A DNA stretch of 64,000 nucleotides from positions 1,428,501 to 1,492,500 of the forward strand of contig CP119314.1 in the NCBI GenBank assembly GCA_029202385.1, in the 5' to 3' direction. Position 1 is the first letter of the stretch. The number at the start of each line of letters is the position of its first letter. Both the position numbers and the translations under genes were made by a program. The DNA is from Candidatus Sphingomonas phytovorans. Its GTDB lineage: Bacteria; Pseudomonadota; Alphaproteobacteria; Sphingomonadales; Sphingomonadaceae. The notes under the pieces are model-generated. The model made no database searches. It worked only from the letters and a program-made list of their open reading frames with translations, and had not been told where the DNA came from. Shown in pieces: positions 11,783 through 19,507 of this stretch.

Positions 11783-12367
11783 ATGAGCGATCCATTTATC
11801 GGCGAAGTTCGCGGCTGGGCGTGCACCTACGCTCCCCGAGGTTGGGCGCTGTGCAACGGCCAGCAGATGCCGATCGCCCAGGCACAGGCCCTTTTCGCCA
11901 TCACCTCCAATCTCTACGGCCCTTACACGCAGCAGGTGTTCACGTTGCCCGATTTGCGAGGGCTTTCACCGATGGACGCGGGCAATCCCGCCCCAGCCTG
12001 GGTTGCGACGGGCTTGCCCTCCACCGTCGCAGTCGCCCAAAAACTTGGGACGAGCTCGGTCACACTGAACTACAGCCAGATGGCCAATCATACGCACCAG
12101 GCGGTCGCCGCGACGGCCCCCCCGGCTTCCATGACCGTGGCGCCAAGCTCGAACAGCTTTGTCTCACGACCGCTGATACCCCCGTCTACGAGCTTTCCTA
12201 CGGGCGTTTCCTATAGCGCATGGACCAATAGCGGTTCACCCAACGTCGCGATGGCGCCTCAGTCAATCAGCGCGGTCGGTGGCGGTCAGAGCCACGAGAA
12301 CCGACAACCCTTCATGACCTTCAATTTCTGCATCGCGCTTGAGGGCGTCTACCCGTCACGCAACTGA
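11783..12367 (+). CDS. Phage tail-collar domain protein (MdpB-like), copy 3
   Basis: Third tandem copy, 194 residues, 14 bp after copy 2. GEVRGWACTYAPRGWALCNG and QMPIAQAQALFAITSNLYGP identify the collar domain, but the usual YGGDG turn is replaced by YGPYTQQVF before TLPDLRG, a copy-specific change. The C-terminus GGGQSHENRQPFMTFNFCIA keeps the H-E-N-R-Q-P motif. The region after it (12368-12577) has no supported gene; a 37-codon frame from 12468 overlaps the next start but shows no ribosome binding site. Confidence 0.87.
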   Translation: MSDPFIGEVRGWACTYAPRGWALCNGQQMPIAQAQALFAITSNLYGPYTQQVFTLPDLRGLSPMDAGNPAPAWVATGLPSTVAVAQKLGTSSVTLNYSQMANHTHQAVAATAPPASMTVAPSSNSFVSRPLIPPSTSFPTGVSYSAWTNSGSPNVAMAPQSISAVGGGQSHENRQPFMTFNFCIALEGVYPSRN

Positions 12368-12577
12368 TCGTCCGCCTCGTCGGCGCCTCTTTCAAGAGGC
12401 ACCGACGGAGTGCCGAATACACGATATCGGACATGGTTTCCCGCGCCGGATCGGGTATTCGGTCGTGATGAAATCGGTGTCGCGTAAAGAGGTCGCGGAA
12501 ATCGCTATTCCCGATCGGGAGGAAAAGACGAAGAATCTCTCACGGGCTTTCGTACCGCATAGCCGTCTGTCGCGACG

Positions 12578-13762
12578 GTGAGACCATTCCGTCGCGTCGC
12601 CACCGCACTGAGCGCCTTTAGCCAATATGGCTTCCCGTTTCTGCCGGGCCCCGCCCCTACGCCTACGGCACGGCTCAGACGGCTCACCGGACCGAGCTAC
12701 CTGCCGAAACGGCGCCGGTTCCTTCGTCCGCTGGTGTTCGTCACGATGATCCTGGCGTGGCCCGTGGGCGCGCTGGCGACGGCAATCAGGGTCCAGCGGC
12801 GGGACACGCCACCCGGACAGCTGCGTCGCATCGTCGACGCATGGTGGCTGGCGGTGACGCGCAACGTACCGCCGTTCGAATATCGCGCCTACTGTCTCGA
12901 CCAGCCGGGGTCACGCGCTGACCTGCTCCAGTTCGTCTTCTGGACTGACCTACGCGCATTCGCCGAGCTGAACGCGCGGCGCGGGGCGGTGGAACAGGCA
13001 GTCAAGGACAAGGCTCGTTTCGCCAGCATCTGCGAGACCCACGGACTGGCCTCCGTGCCCACGCTGGCGGTATTCCGGGACGGCATCCAGGTGACACCAA
13101 CGGCACCGTTCGTTCCCGAAGCACCGGAACTGTGGGTGAAGAGCCTCGCTGGTCATGGCGGCCAAGGCGCCGCGCTGTGGCGGCGTGCCGATGGCTCCTA
13201 TCGCAACGGGGAGGACGCGGCCATTGCCGCCGACAAATTCGCCCAACATGTCAGCGGAGCCGACTGCATCGTCCAGCCAAGGGTCCTGAACCATCCAGCG
13301 ATCGCCGATATGACCAATGGCGCCCTTGCCAGTCTGCGGATCATCACTGGCGTGGATCGCGAGCGTCGTGCGACCGTTGTAGGTGCGATGCTCTATCTGC
13401 CCAGCGGCGATCGGATCACCTCGGTCGCTGGCATCGGCTGCGCCATCGAAATGGACCAAGGTGCGCTGACGAGGGCGCTCGACTTTCGCAACGGTGCCCC
13501 GGACATCACGCGACACCCCGATACGAACGCGCAGATCACGGGAAGGACGCTACCCTTCTGGCCCGAAAGCCTGGCGCTCGCCATCCGGGCGCACGAAACC
13601 GGGTTCGGCCGGTTCGCCTTTCTCGGCTGGGATATCACCCTTACCGCGGAGGGGCCCCTGCTACTCGAAGCCAATTCCGGCTGGCTTGCCCTGCATCTTC
13701 AGCTACTGAACGGCCCCCTCGGCCGGACCGAATTCTCGCGCATCCTAAACGAGCATCTGTGA
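12578..13762 (+). CDS. Sugar-transfer-associated ATP-grasp domain protein
   Basis: An ATP-dependent carboxylate ligase-fold protein of the ATPgrasp_ST type, 394 residues from GTG 12578. Residues 45-70 (FVTMILAWPVGALATAIRV) are hydrophobic and could contact the membrane. The grasp-fold core includes ELWVKSLAGHGGQGAALW (glycine-rich ATP loop), NGALASLRIITGVD (a typical family stretch) and the Mg-binding ending PLLLEANSGW. The true start is uncertain: the GTG overlaps the stop of a short frame, no strong ribosome binding site is seen, and ATG 12746 is an alternative. It faces the minus-strand RiPP operon (32 bp between stops). Its substrate is unknown; a ligation or capping step in the adjacent RiPP pathway is only inferred from position. 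Confidence 0.75.
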   Translation: MRPFRRVATALSAFSQYGFPFLPGPAPTPTARLRRLTGPSYLPKRRRFLRPLVFVTMILAWPVGALATAIRVQRRDTPPGQLRRIVDAWWLAVTRNVPPFEYRAYCLDQPGSRADLLQFVFWTDLRAFAELNARRGAVEQAVKDKARFASICETHGLASVPTLAVFRDGIQVTPTAPFVPEAPELWVKSLAGHGGQGAALWRRADGSYRNGEDAAIAADKFAQHVSGADCIVQPRVLNHPAIADMTNGALASLRIITGVDRERRATVVGAMLYLPSGDRITSVAGIGCAIEMDQGALTRALDFRNGAPDITRHPDTNAQITGRTLPFWPESLALAIRAHETGFGRFAFLGWDITLTAEGPLLLEANSGWLALHLQLLNGPLGRTEFSRILNEHL

Positions 13763-13793
13763 ACAGGTCGCCCCGCGGCTTTGAGGGCCCGCT

Positions 13794-14087
13794 TCAGGCA
13801 ATGCCGACAAGATTCTCCCCGACAAGGTGTTCGATTACCGACCGGACCTCGGCACGACAGGTCTCCGGGTCGACATCATATTCCCCGGTCAGGCACTCGA
13901 TGAGGTCGGCCAGGGTCCGGGGTGTTTCGAGAAGCTCCCAGATTCGCCGCGTAACCGGCGACAACTCGAAATAGCTTCCCTGTTCCACGCTGAGCATCAG
14001 CAGCTTTTCACCCAGCGGGGCGCCAAGCGTGCCCGGACCGCGCCGCAGAACCATGGCGTCGTCGATCGGAACTGACGAAATCATCAC
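13794..14087 (-). CDS. PqqD-family protein (RRE; lasso B1-like)
   Basis: PqqD-like RiPP recognition element domains bind precursor leader peptides and present them to modifying enzymes. The protein has 96-97 residues, typical for a free-standing RRE. GEKLLMLSVEQGSYFELSPV, TRRIWELLETPRTLADLIEC and LTGEYDVDPETCRAEVRSVI match the PqqD winged-helix pattern (YyxLnxvaaxIWxllxxprTxxeLxxxLxxxYdvd). GTG 14087 or ATG 14084 can serve as start. It is the last gene of the minus-strand operon precursor - kinase - sulfotransferase - PqqD, 37 bp after the sulfotransferase. In lasso pathways this would be protein B1, here without a recognisable B2 protease partner. Confidence 0.88.
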   Translation of the reverse strand: MMISSVPIDDAMVLRRGPGTLGAPLGEKLLMLSVEQGSYFELSPVTRRIWELLETPRTLADLIECLTGEYDVDPETCRAEVRSVIEHLVGENLVGIA

Positions 14088-14124
14088 ATGCTTTCCCGAA
14101 ATATGAAAATTGAAGCCGGCATCC

Positions 14125-15012
14125 CTATGGCACCGTCATGGCCGCTGCCGCGCGATCGCGCGGATAGCCCAACCTGTCCATCATGGGACCATGCGCGCGC
14201 TCGAGCGAGGCCACAAGGTCGCGATCGAGCAGCGCCCGGCCTTCCCCGGGCTCTGCCCGGCGAAAGAAGGGGATATCGGGTTTGAAGCGTTCCGAAAATC
14301 CATGTTCCAGCTCTTCCCGCTGGAGCCGCGCAAAATCCGTAAAGGCAATGGTGCGATCGACATCATCGGGCGCGACCCGAATTTTCAGGAACTCAAGCGC
14401 GCGCGTCAGCCATTCTGCCGGTGACACCAGCAAATCCTCATAGCGGATGAGCAGGGTGGGCACAGCATCCTGGTCGAGCCAGCTTGCAACATGCGAGCTC
14501 CAGTCCTGAGTCTTCTGGAAGATCTGCTTCGAGAAATGTTTCGGGATGCCCTGAAGGTCACCCTCCGGATCGTTCATGAAGGATACCGTCCTATCCAAGG
14601 ACCAGTTCCAGAAGGTGGCGAGGGACAAGGCAATGTCGCGGGGATCCCGCACTAGGTAGAGCGCCACCTGGCCTGGGCTGGCTCCGTGAATCGGAATGCC
14701 CTCGCGATTGAAGCGATAGGCATCGTGGCTCTTGAAAAAACATCGGTCAGCCTCGGCGCGGGCTTCCGCGTCGCACAGCCAGGGCCGCAGCAGGTCCTGC
14801 TCCTCCGCGGTCAGCAGCGAGGTTTCGATAAACGATGCCTCGTCGACGACGCTGCGCGGCAAGGGCCCCGTGCCCACGGTGATCTGCTGATCCGGAGTCC
14901 ACCGCGCCGCTTCGGGTTTCAGGAGATGCATCATCATGAGACGCATCCAGGTGTTGCCCGACTTCATGTAGGACGCGATCCACACGGGACCATCTGGCCC
15001 GCCGGAGGACAT
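14125..15012 (-). CDS. PAPS-dependent sulfotransferase (sulfotransferase domain)
   Basis: Transfers sulfate from PAPS to a hydroxyl or amine acceptor. It has 295 residues. The 5'-phosphosulfate-binding loop is seen in WIASYMKSGNTWMRLMMMHL near the N-terminus, and the 3'-phosphate site in LYLVRDPRDIALSLATFWNW; FFKSHDAYRF supplies the usual KTH-like segment. Start ATG 15012 overlaps the kinase stop as TGATG, so translation is coupled. An upstream ATG at 15030 in the same frame would overlap the kinase by more. Within this RiPP operon the likely acceptor is a Ser/Thr/Tyr of the precursor or its phosphorylated product; lasso clusters with sulfotransferases are known, but the activity here is inferred. 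Confidence 0.88.
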   Translation of the reverse strand: MSSGGPDGPVWIASYMKSGNTWMRLMMMHLLKPEAARWTPDQQITVGTGPLPRSVVDEASFIETSLLTAEEQDLLRPWLCDAEARAEADRCFFKSHDAYRFNREGIPIHGASPGQVALYLVRDPRDIALSLATFWNWSLDRTVSFMNDPEGDLQGIPKHFSKQIFQKTQDWSSHVASWLDQDAVPTLLIRYEDLLVSPAEWLTRALEFLKIRVAPDDVDRTIAFTDFARLQREELEHGFSERFKPDIPFFRRAEPGEGRALLDRDLVASLERAHGPMMDRLGYPRDRAAAAMTVP

Positions 15013-15953
15013 CACACCAGCGATTCCCAATGCGCCTTCAGGCAGGCGACGCTGCGCGGATTATCAGCAACGGCCACTGAACGCCGAAAGACATAGACGG
15101 GCACGCGATCGACAAGCCGCGCCATCAGCGCGAAGCGTTGAGAGACATCGTTGATTTGGTTTGCGAGAAGACGGCGATAACGCTGGTGATCAAGCACAAC
15201 TGCGGCCTTCCCGGCGGGCAGCAGTTCGACGGTCGGATCGGCACCATCCGGCAGGGCTTCGAGAATATAGATAGCGCGGAGCGGCAGCACGGTTTCAGCA
15301 CGCTGCGCCGGAAGCTCGACATGGAATTTGTGGATCTCGCTGCGCACTGCCTTGCGGCGGTGGTCGGCCACCTCCATCCAATCGATCACATCTTCCCACA
15401 AGCGGAACCTGCGCCCATCCGCGTGAAGAACGGGGATGTCACCGCCAAGATCCAGAGCGGAAACGTCGTCGCTCACGATTTCGCAGCCGCCGTGCAGACA
15501 GAGGAGCGCCGCGAGCGTGGACTTGCCTGCACCCGAGGCGCCGCTGAACGCGAACACATTGCCGTTAAACGCCACTGCCGACGCGTGCAGGACCAGCCCG
15601 CCCCGCTGATAGAGCGCGATCGCGATCGCCGTTCCGATGATGAAGATCGCCGCATCATCCAGTGCGACGCCAATCAGAGGCTCGACGAGGATATCGGTGC
15701 CGGACGTCACCAGGAAACGGACGACTCCGGGCACTTCGACCAGGAACGAGGGAGGGGCGAACTGCCAGTTCGGCCCGATCAGGGCCGCGCCGTCCAGAAC
15801 AGCAGGAACGCTGCCAAGCCGGATATATATATCGGCGTGCTCGCTGCCGCAGTCCTCAATACTGCCGTACAACGGGATATCCGACTGCACGCGCAAACCG
15901 GATATCCGATAATATCGGGATTCACCGACTGCTACCGGCGCGGGCATGCGCAT
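15012..15953 (-). CDS. HPr kinase-like protein (RiPP-tailoring kinase)
   Basis: A P-loop kinase related to HPr Ser kinase. It has 313 residues. The C-terminal kinase half begins GGLVLHASAVAFNGNVFAFS and contains Walker A GASGAGKST (about 138-146) followed by LAALLCLHGGCEIVSDDVSAL, the HprK pattern with acidic catalytic residues. It is quite unlike the short PTS HprK at 49981. In paeninodin-type lasso clusters such a kinase phosphorylates the C-terminal Ser hydroxyl of the precursor; the precursor found 35 bp upstream here ends in Ser. ATG 15953 or ATG 15947 can serve as start. Its stop is coupled to the sulfotransferase start. Confidence 0.87.
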   Translation of the reverse strand: MRMPAPVAVGESRYYRISGLRVQSDIPLYGSIEDCGSEHADIYIRLGSVPAVLDGAALIGPNWQFAPPSFLVEVPGVVRFLVTSGTDILVEPLIGVALDDAAIFIIGTAIAIALYQRGGLVLHASAVAFNGNVFAFSGASGAGKSTLAALLCLHGGCEIVSDDVSALDLGGDIPVLHADGRRFRLWEDVIDWMEVADHRRKAVRSEIHKFHVELPAQRAETVLPLRAIYILEALPDGADPTVELLPAGKAAVVLDHQRYRRLLANQINDVSQRFALMARLVDRVPVYVFRRSVAVADNPRSVACLKAHWESLV

Positions 15954-15988
15954 CCAGCCGGCGACCGAATGTCAGATCGAGCGAAGCG

Positions 15989-16147
15989 TCAGGACGCCGG
16001 GCCGGTCGTGGACGTGAATTCGGTCACCGTCCTGTATTTGCCCTGGGTCTCGCGATTCAGGTCATAGCGCTCGAAGGTGGGCGTTTCCCAAGCCTTGCGA
16101 TCGCTGGAAAGTGCGTTCCGCTTGGCCGGCTGGGTCTCGTGATCCAT
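15989..16147 (-). CDS. Putative lasso peptide precursor (52 aa)
   Basis: An unannotated short gene, first in the minus-strand RiPP operon. ATG 16145-16147 is preceded by GAGGGA with a 9-nt spacer; the stop is TGA 15989-15991. The leader starts MDHETQPAKR and carries W20-E-T-P23-T-F25-E-R-Y28-D-L30, equivalent to the Y/W-x-x-P-x-L/F motif bound by lasso B1 proteins, and Thr34 is the penultimate (-2) leader residue, as in most lasso precursors. The predicted core is GKYRTVTEFTSTTGPAS (codons 15992-16042). Gly1 and Glu8 are spaced for an 8-residue macrolactam ring, Phe9 would follow the ring, and the C-terminal Ser17 suits the downstream kinase. Identification rests on motif and context; the cleavage site is predicted. 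Confidence 0.82.
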   Translation of the reverse strand: MDHETQPAKRNALSSDRKAWETPTFERYDLNRETQGKYRTVTEFTSTTGPAS

Positions 16148-16261
16148 CCCAATATTCCCTCAGTTACCTCGAAGCTGCGACAGATGCCATCGACGGTGAC
16201 GGGCCCCGCGTCAAGACGATATGGTGCAGTTGCGAACAAAGCTGCCATGCTACAGGGCTAA

Positions 16262-16303
16262 ATTATAACAACATGTTGCTCGATTGTGACTCGTGCACAA
16301 TCG
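16262..16303 (-). promoter_or_regulatory. Divergent RiPP promoter with two palindromes
   Basis: On the minus strand a perfect -10 hexamer TATAAT (16262-16267) lies about 115 nt before the precursor ATG. Immediately upstream is the perfect 10-bp palindrome CAACATGTTG (16269-16278), and then the inverted repeat CGATTGTG-N7-CACAATCG (16281-16303, 8-bp perfect arms). Both sit where a repressor or activator would overlap the -35 region. The region 16148-16544 otherwise holds no gene I can support. No regulator gene lies in the cluster. Confidence 0.55.
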
Positions 16304-16544
16304 GAGCGCGCTAGGCCAAACTGGATTGCCCGGCGTTTCCCGGCCGCTGTGTTTTGCGGGCATCTTGCTGTTCCAGCCAGCTGGAAAACGCTCTACGGCA
16401 AACCATGCCCGCTTTCGAGATCCTTATCCTTCGCCGTAGCGCCGGTTCGCATTTCCCCGGCGGGCTTGCGGACCTACACCGCGCACTACACCTGGAATTT
16501 CCGACGGAATCAGGGCTTCGCATCGCACCGTGGCCGGGAACGCA

Positions 16545-18425
16545 ATGCGCCTGATCTGCGGCATATGGCATCTCGACGGCAAGCGAGCCGACCCCGCCAT
16601 GCTCGACGCGATGGCGGCGGGAATGATCGCCGCGGAGCTCGCCCCCGAGATACGGCGCTCCGTCGAAGGCAATGTCGGCTTTGTCGTGGTCGATTTTGCC
16701 GCGCCCGCTTCCGGCACCTCTGCGCCCGTATCGAAAAGTGGCACCATGCTGGCGGCCGATCGCCGGCTCGACGCCCCCAGGCAGCTTGCGGCATTGCTGG
16801 ATTGTCCGGGCGCGGACCAGGATATCCTCATTGAGAGGGCGATCGAGCGCTGGGGAAGCGACGCACCGGGCCATCTGTCCGGGGACTTTTCCTTCGCCCA
16901 TTGGAACGCCGAGGCGGGCCGTCTGCTGTGCGCGCGCGACATATTCGGGGTGAGACCCTTTTACTATGCGTGGCATCCGGGAAAGTGCGTTGCCTTCGCA
17001 TCCTTTCCGTCCGGTCTCCATGGCGGCGGGCTGGTGCGGCGAACATTCAACCGCATGGCGCTGGCCCGTCACCTCGTCCAGCAGCAAAGACCCGATGAAG
17101 CGTTGTTCACTGGCATGGCGCGGCTTCCCGCCGCCCATCTTCTCGAGGTTTCGGCGAACGGCCTGGCAGTGCGACGCTACTGGGCGCCGGATGCGCGCAT
17201 TGCGGGTCGCCGGCATGTGATGCCCGACGAGGCCGCCATCGGCCTGCGCGCCCGGCTCGATGCCGCTGTCCGCAGCCGCCTGCCCCAATCGGGCGACGTT
17301 GCGGCGCATTTGAGCGGCGGGCTCGATTCGTCCGCCATTGCCACCCTGGCCGCACGCCAGCTTCACGAAAGCGGCCGACGCCTGCATGCTTGGTCATTCC
17401 TCGACGTCCAGCGCAATGACGTCGTGCTGGACGATGAAACCGCGTTCGTTCAGGCCGTGCTGGAACAGGAACCTGCAATCGCCTGGACCGCGGTGCGTCC
17501 ACCGCGCGATGATATCGACCCCGGGCCGTTCCATTCCGACCTTCCGCTACCGGTCGGGCCGGAGGACCCCGATTGCGCGGTCTGCGCCGGCGCGGCTGCG
17601 GCTGGAGCGCATATCGTCCTGTCTGGCTGGGGCGGAGACGAAGCCGCCACCTTCAACGGACGCGGTGCGCTAGCCGAGCTTTTCCTCAAGGGGCGATGGC
17701 GTACGCTGGCCCGCGAATGCTCAGCGCTCAGGCGCGAACGCGGCGTGACGATCGCCGACATCCTGCGCGGAGAAGTGATCGGCTATCTGCTGCCCACCTT
17801 CTGGCACGCGAGGCGATCCCGCAAACGCGGCGACGGGCTCAGGCATCGCCTCCTGCAGTGTTTACCGAACGACATTGCGACGACACTTGGGAAAGATCGG
17901 GATGGAGCGCTGTCCATGGGGCCGGACGCCGGGGCAAACCGTGCTCGGCTGATCGGTTCGTCCCACATCGCTCAGCGATGCGAGAATTGGGCGGCGCTGG
18001 GTGCTCAGCATGGCGTCGCCTTCGCCTTCCCAATGCTCGACCGCCGGGTCGTGGAGTATGCCCTGTCGTTGCCCAGCGACCTGTTCCTCCGTGACGGATG
18101 GAAAAGGCGGGTGTTCCGGGATGCGATGCAAGGCGTGCTGCCAGATATGATCCGCAAGCGCCACGCCAAGGCCACCCCCTTCCCGGCCCTTCCATTGATC
18201 ATGGCCGAGCAGAAGGAAAAGCTGGCGGCGCGGATCGAGGACGTGGCGGTGAACGACACCGTACGATCCCTTCTGGATATCAACACGCTCCGCGCGCAAG
18301 TCGCCGCCCTGCCCGATCCGGCGAAGATCAAGGCCAGGCTCAGCGGCAATCCGGCTCCCTCGGCTGATGCTGCCGCGCTACGCCAGGTCCTGCGCCTCGC
18401 CGCCTATATAGCCCAGGACCGTTGA
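16545..18425 (+). CDS. Asparagine-synthetase-like protein (lasso cyclase C candidate)
   Basis: A homologue of asparagine synthetase B and beta-lactam synthetase; in lasso pathways such a protein adenylates the ring Asp/Glu side chain and closes the macrolactam. It has 626 residues from ATG 16545 (GGGAA ribosome binding site). The N-terminal Ntn-like domain begins MRLICGIWHLDG, so the Cys is at position 5 and not at position 2, meaning no working glutaminase nucleophile, as expected of a cyclase. The synthetase domain has the PP-loop HLSGGLDSSAIATLAAR (SGGLDSS 257-263) and SGWGGDEAATFNGRGALAEL. The C-terminus (PSDLFLRDGWKRRVFRDAM, PDMIRKRHAK) matches the family. It is divergent from the precursor operon and convergent with the methyltransferase (8 bp apart). 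Confidence 0.88.
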   Translation: MRLICGIWHLDGKRADPAMLDAMAAGMIAAELAPEIRRSVEGNVGFVVVDFAAPASGTSAPVSKSGTMLAADRRLDAPRQLAALLDCPGADQDILIERAIERWGSDAPGHLSGDFSFAHWNAEAGRLLCARDIFGVRPFYYAWHPGKCVAFASFPSGLHGGGLVRRTFNRMALARHLVQQQRPDEALFTGMARLPAAHLLEVSANGLAVRRYWAPDARIAGRRHVMPDEAAIGLRARLDAAVRSRLPQSGDVAAHLSGGLDSSAIATLAARQLHESGRRLHAWSFLDVQRNDVVLDDETAFVQAVLEQEPAIAWTAVRPPRDDIDPGPFHSDLPLPVGPEDPDCAVCAGAAAAGAHIVLSGWGGDEAATFNGRGALAELFLKGRWRTLARECSALRRERGVTIADILRGEVIGYLLPTFWHARRSRKRGDGLRHRLLQCLPNDIATTLGKDRDGALSMGPDAGANRARLIGSSHIAQRCENWAALGAQHGVAFAFPMLDRRVVEYALSLPSDLFLRDGWKRRVFRDAMQGVLPDMIRKRHAKATPFPALPLIMAEQKEKLAARIEDVAVNDTVRSLLDINTLRAQVAALPDPAKIKARLSGNPAPSADAAALRQVLRLAAYIAQDR

Positions 18426-18433
18426 TCGCGGAT

Positions 18434-19507
18434 TCAGAACTCGGTCCATTCTCCCGGCTCAGCCCAGATGCTGAACGTTTCCCGATCATGGGCTCCGACC
18501 ACGGCGACCGCCTGGCCGGCCACCACATCCATCGTATCGCGAAACGGATAGAATAAGGTCGCCCAGCAGGACGAAGTGCCAGGCCCCGGCCGATTTTCGT
18601 AAACGATCTCGTCGTCCATCTTCAGGCGGATCCATTGCAGCACGCCGTTGATGGGGCGGCCATCGGCAACCACCGTGGCGCGCTGCTCCCGGGGACGGAA
18701 CGGACCACCCGAACGGAAGTCGAATTGCATCAGATCAGCGCTCGAACTCCGAACGTCGAGGCTCGGATCGCCGACAGCATGCGGCCACACCGGGGATTCC
18801 AACAGGTTGAACCCGGAAAGGTCGAATCCGTCGATAATGCCCATGCGCCGCTTTTCCAGAGCGCTGCTCCAGGCGAGCGCCACCCGGACAGTCCCCGCCT
18901 CCGGGATCATCCGTCCATCGGGCTTCAGCCAGCGGGCCGATTCTTCCATGACAGCGAGGCACCCTTCGCCGATCAGGTTGTTGCTGACGATCTCGGATAC
19001 CAGCACATCCACTAGGCCGCCCAGATCCTGCTCCACGTCGAGCTTGGACGAATGCCTGGCGATCAGCCGGACACGGCCTGCAAACCCGTTGGCATCGAGA
19101 ATCCGCGTCGCGGCCCCGGAGACCGCCGCATTCTGCTCACAGGTAACGACGTCCTGCGCTCCGGCACGCGCTGCCATCATCGCGAGCAAGCCGGTACCCG
19201 TGCCAATATCAAGAACGCGGGATTGGGGAGTCACCGCACGGCGCAGGGCCTGGTCATAAGCCCGGTTACGGGCATGATCGCGCACGATCACGAAATGCCA
19301 GTCGGGCACCATTTCCTTGAGCAGCGTTTCTGCCGCGCGGGCAACAGAGGGTGCCGGCGCCATCGCAAGCACCTCGTGGACAAGTGCTGCCGCGCGATCG
19401 GGCCGGGTCCCGGTCATGGCCTTCGCGATGTTGACCAGGGCTTGCGGATCACCTGCTCCCTGTTGGGCAAGTATCTCAAGCGCGTCATGCATATCGGCTC
19501 TCACCAT
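18434..19507 (-). CDS. PRMT-like class I SAM methyltransferase
   Basis: The 357-residue protein has an N-terminal helical region (about 1-80, TPR-like: VNIAKAMTGTRPDRAAALVH), then a Rossmann methyltransferase core with SRVLDIGTGTGLLAMMAARA (motif I) and DVVTCEQNAA (motif II with the acidic ribose-binding residue). LVSEIVSNNLIGEG resembles the double-Glu loop of protein arginine methyltransferases (SE-x-M-G-x-x-L-x-x-E). A beta-rich C-terminal domain follows (GVLQWIRLKMDDEIVYENRP). ATG 19507 or 19492 can be the start. Sited at the border of the lasso-like locus, it may methylate the peptide (the core has one Arg and one Lys) or be unrelated. A PRMT7-like or L11-methyltransferase-like annotation is likely in databases. 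Confidence 0.75.
   Translation of the reverse strand: MVRADMHDALEILAQQGAGDPQALVNIAKAMTGTRPDRAAALVHEVLAMAPAPSVARAAETLLKEMVPDWHFVIVRDHARNRAYDQALRRAVTPQSRVLDIGTGTGLLAMMAARAGAQDVVTCEQNAAVSGAATRILDANGFAGRVRLIARHSSKLDVEQDLGGLVDVLVSEIVSNNLIGEGCLAVMEESARWLKPDGRMIPEAGTVRVALAWSSALEKRRMGIIDGFDLSGFNLLESPVWPHAVGDPSLDVRSSSADLMQFDFRSGGPFRPREQRATVVADGRPINGVLQWIRLKMDDEIVYENRPGPGTSSCWATLFYPFRDTMDVVAGQAVAVVGAHDRETFSIWAEPGEWTEF

Noticed and set aside
12468..12581. 37-codon frame (MKSVSRKEVAEIAIPDREEK...) with GTGA overlap to the ATP-grasp gene
   Set aside because: The overlap is suggestive but there is no ribosome binding site and no recognisable motif; kept only as a note.
13794..14087. PqqD gene as evidence of PQQ biosynthesis
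   Set aside because: No pqqA, B, C or E nearby; its operon partners are a kinase, a sulfotransferase and a lasso-like precursor, so it is an RRE of a RiPP pathway.
16057..16248. 63-codon minus-strand frame overlapping the lasso precursor
   Set aside because: It overlaps the precursor in another frame, has no precursor-like motif and no ribosome binding site of the quality seen for ATG 16147.
16408..16554. 49-codon plus-strand frame (MPAFEILILRR...) ending inside the cyclase start
   Set aside because: Overlaps the cyclase ATG by 10 nt and could be coupled, but has no clear ribosome binding site, no leader/core motif and composition expected of chance in GC-rich DNA.
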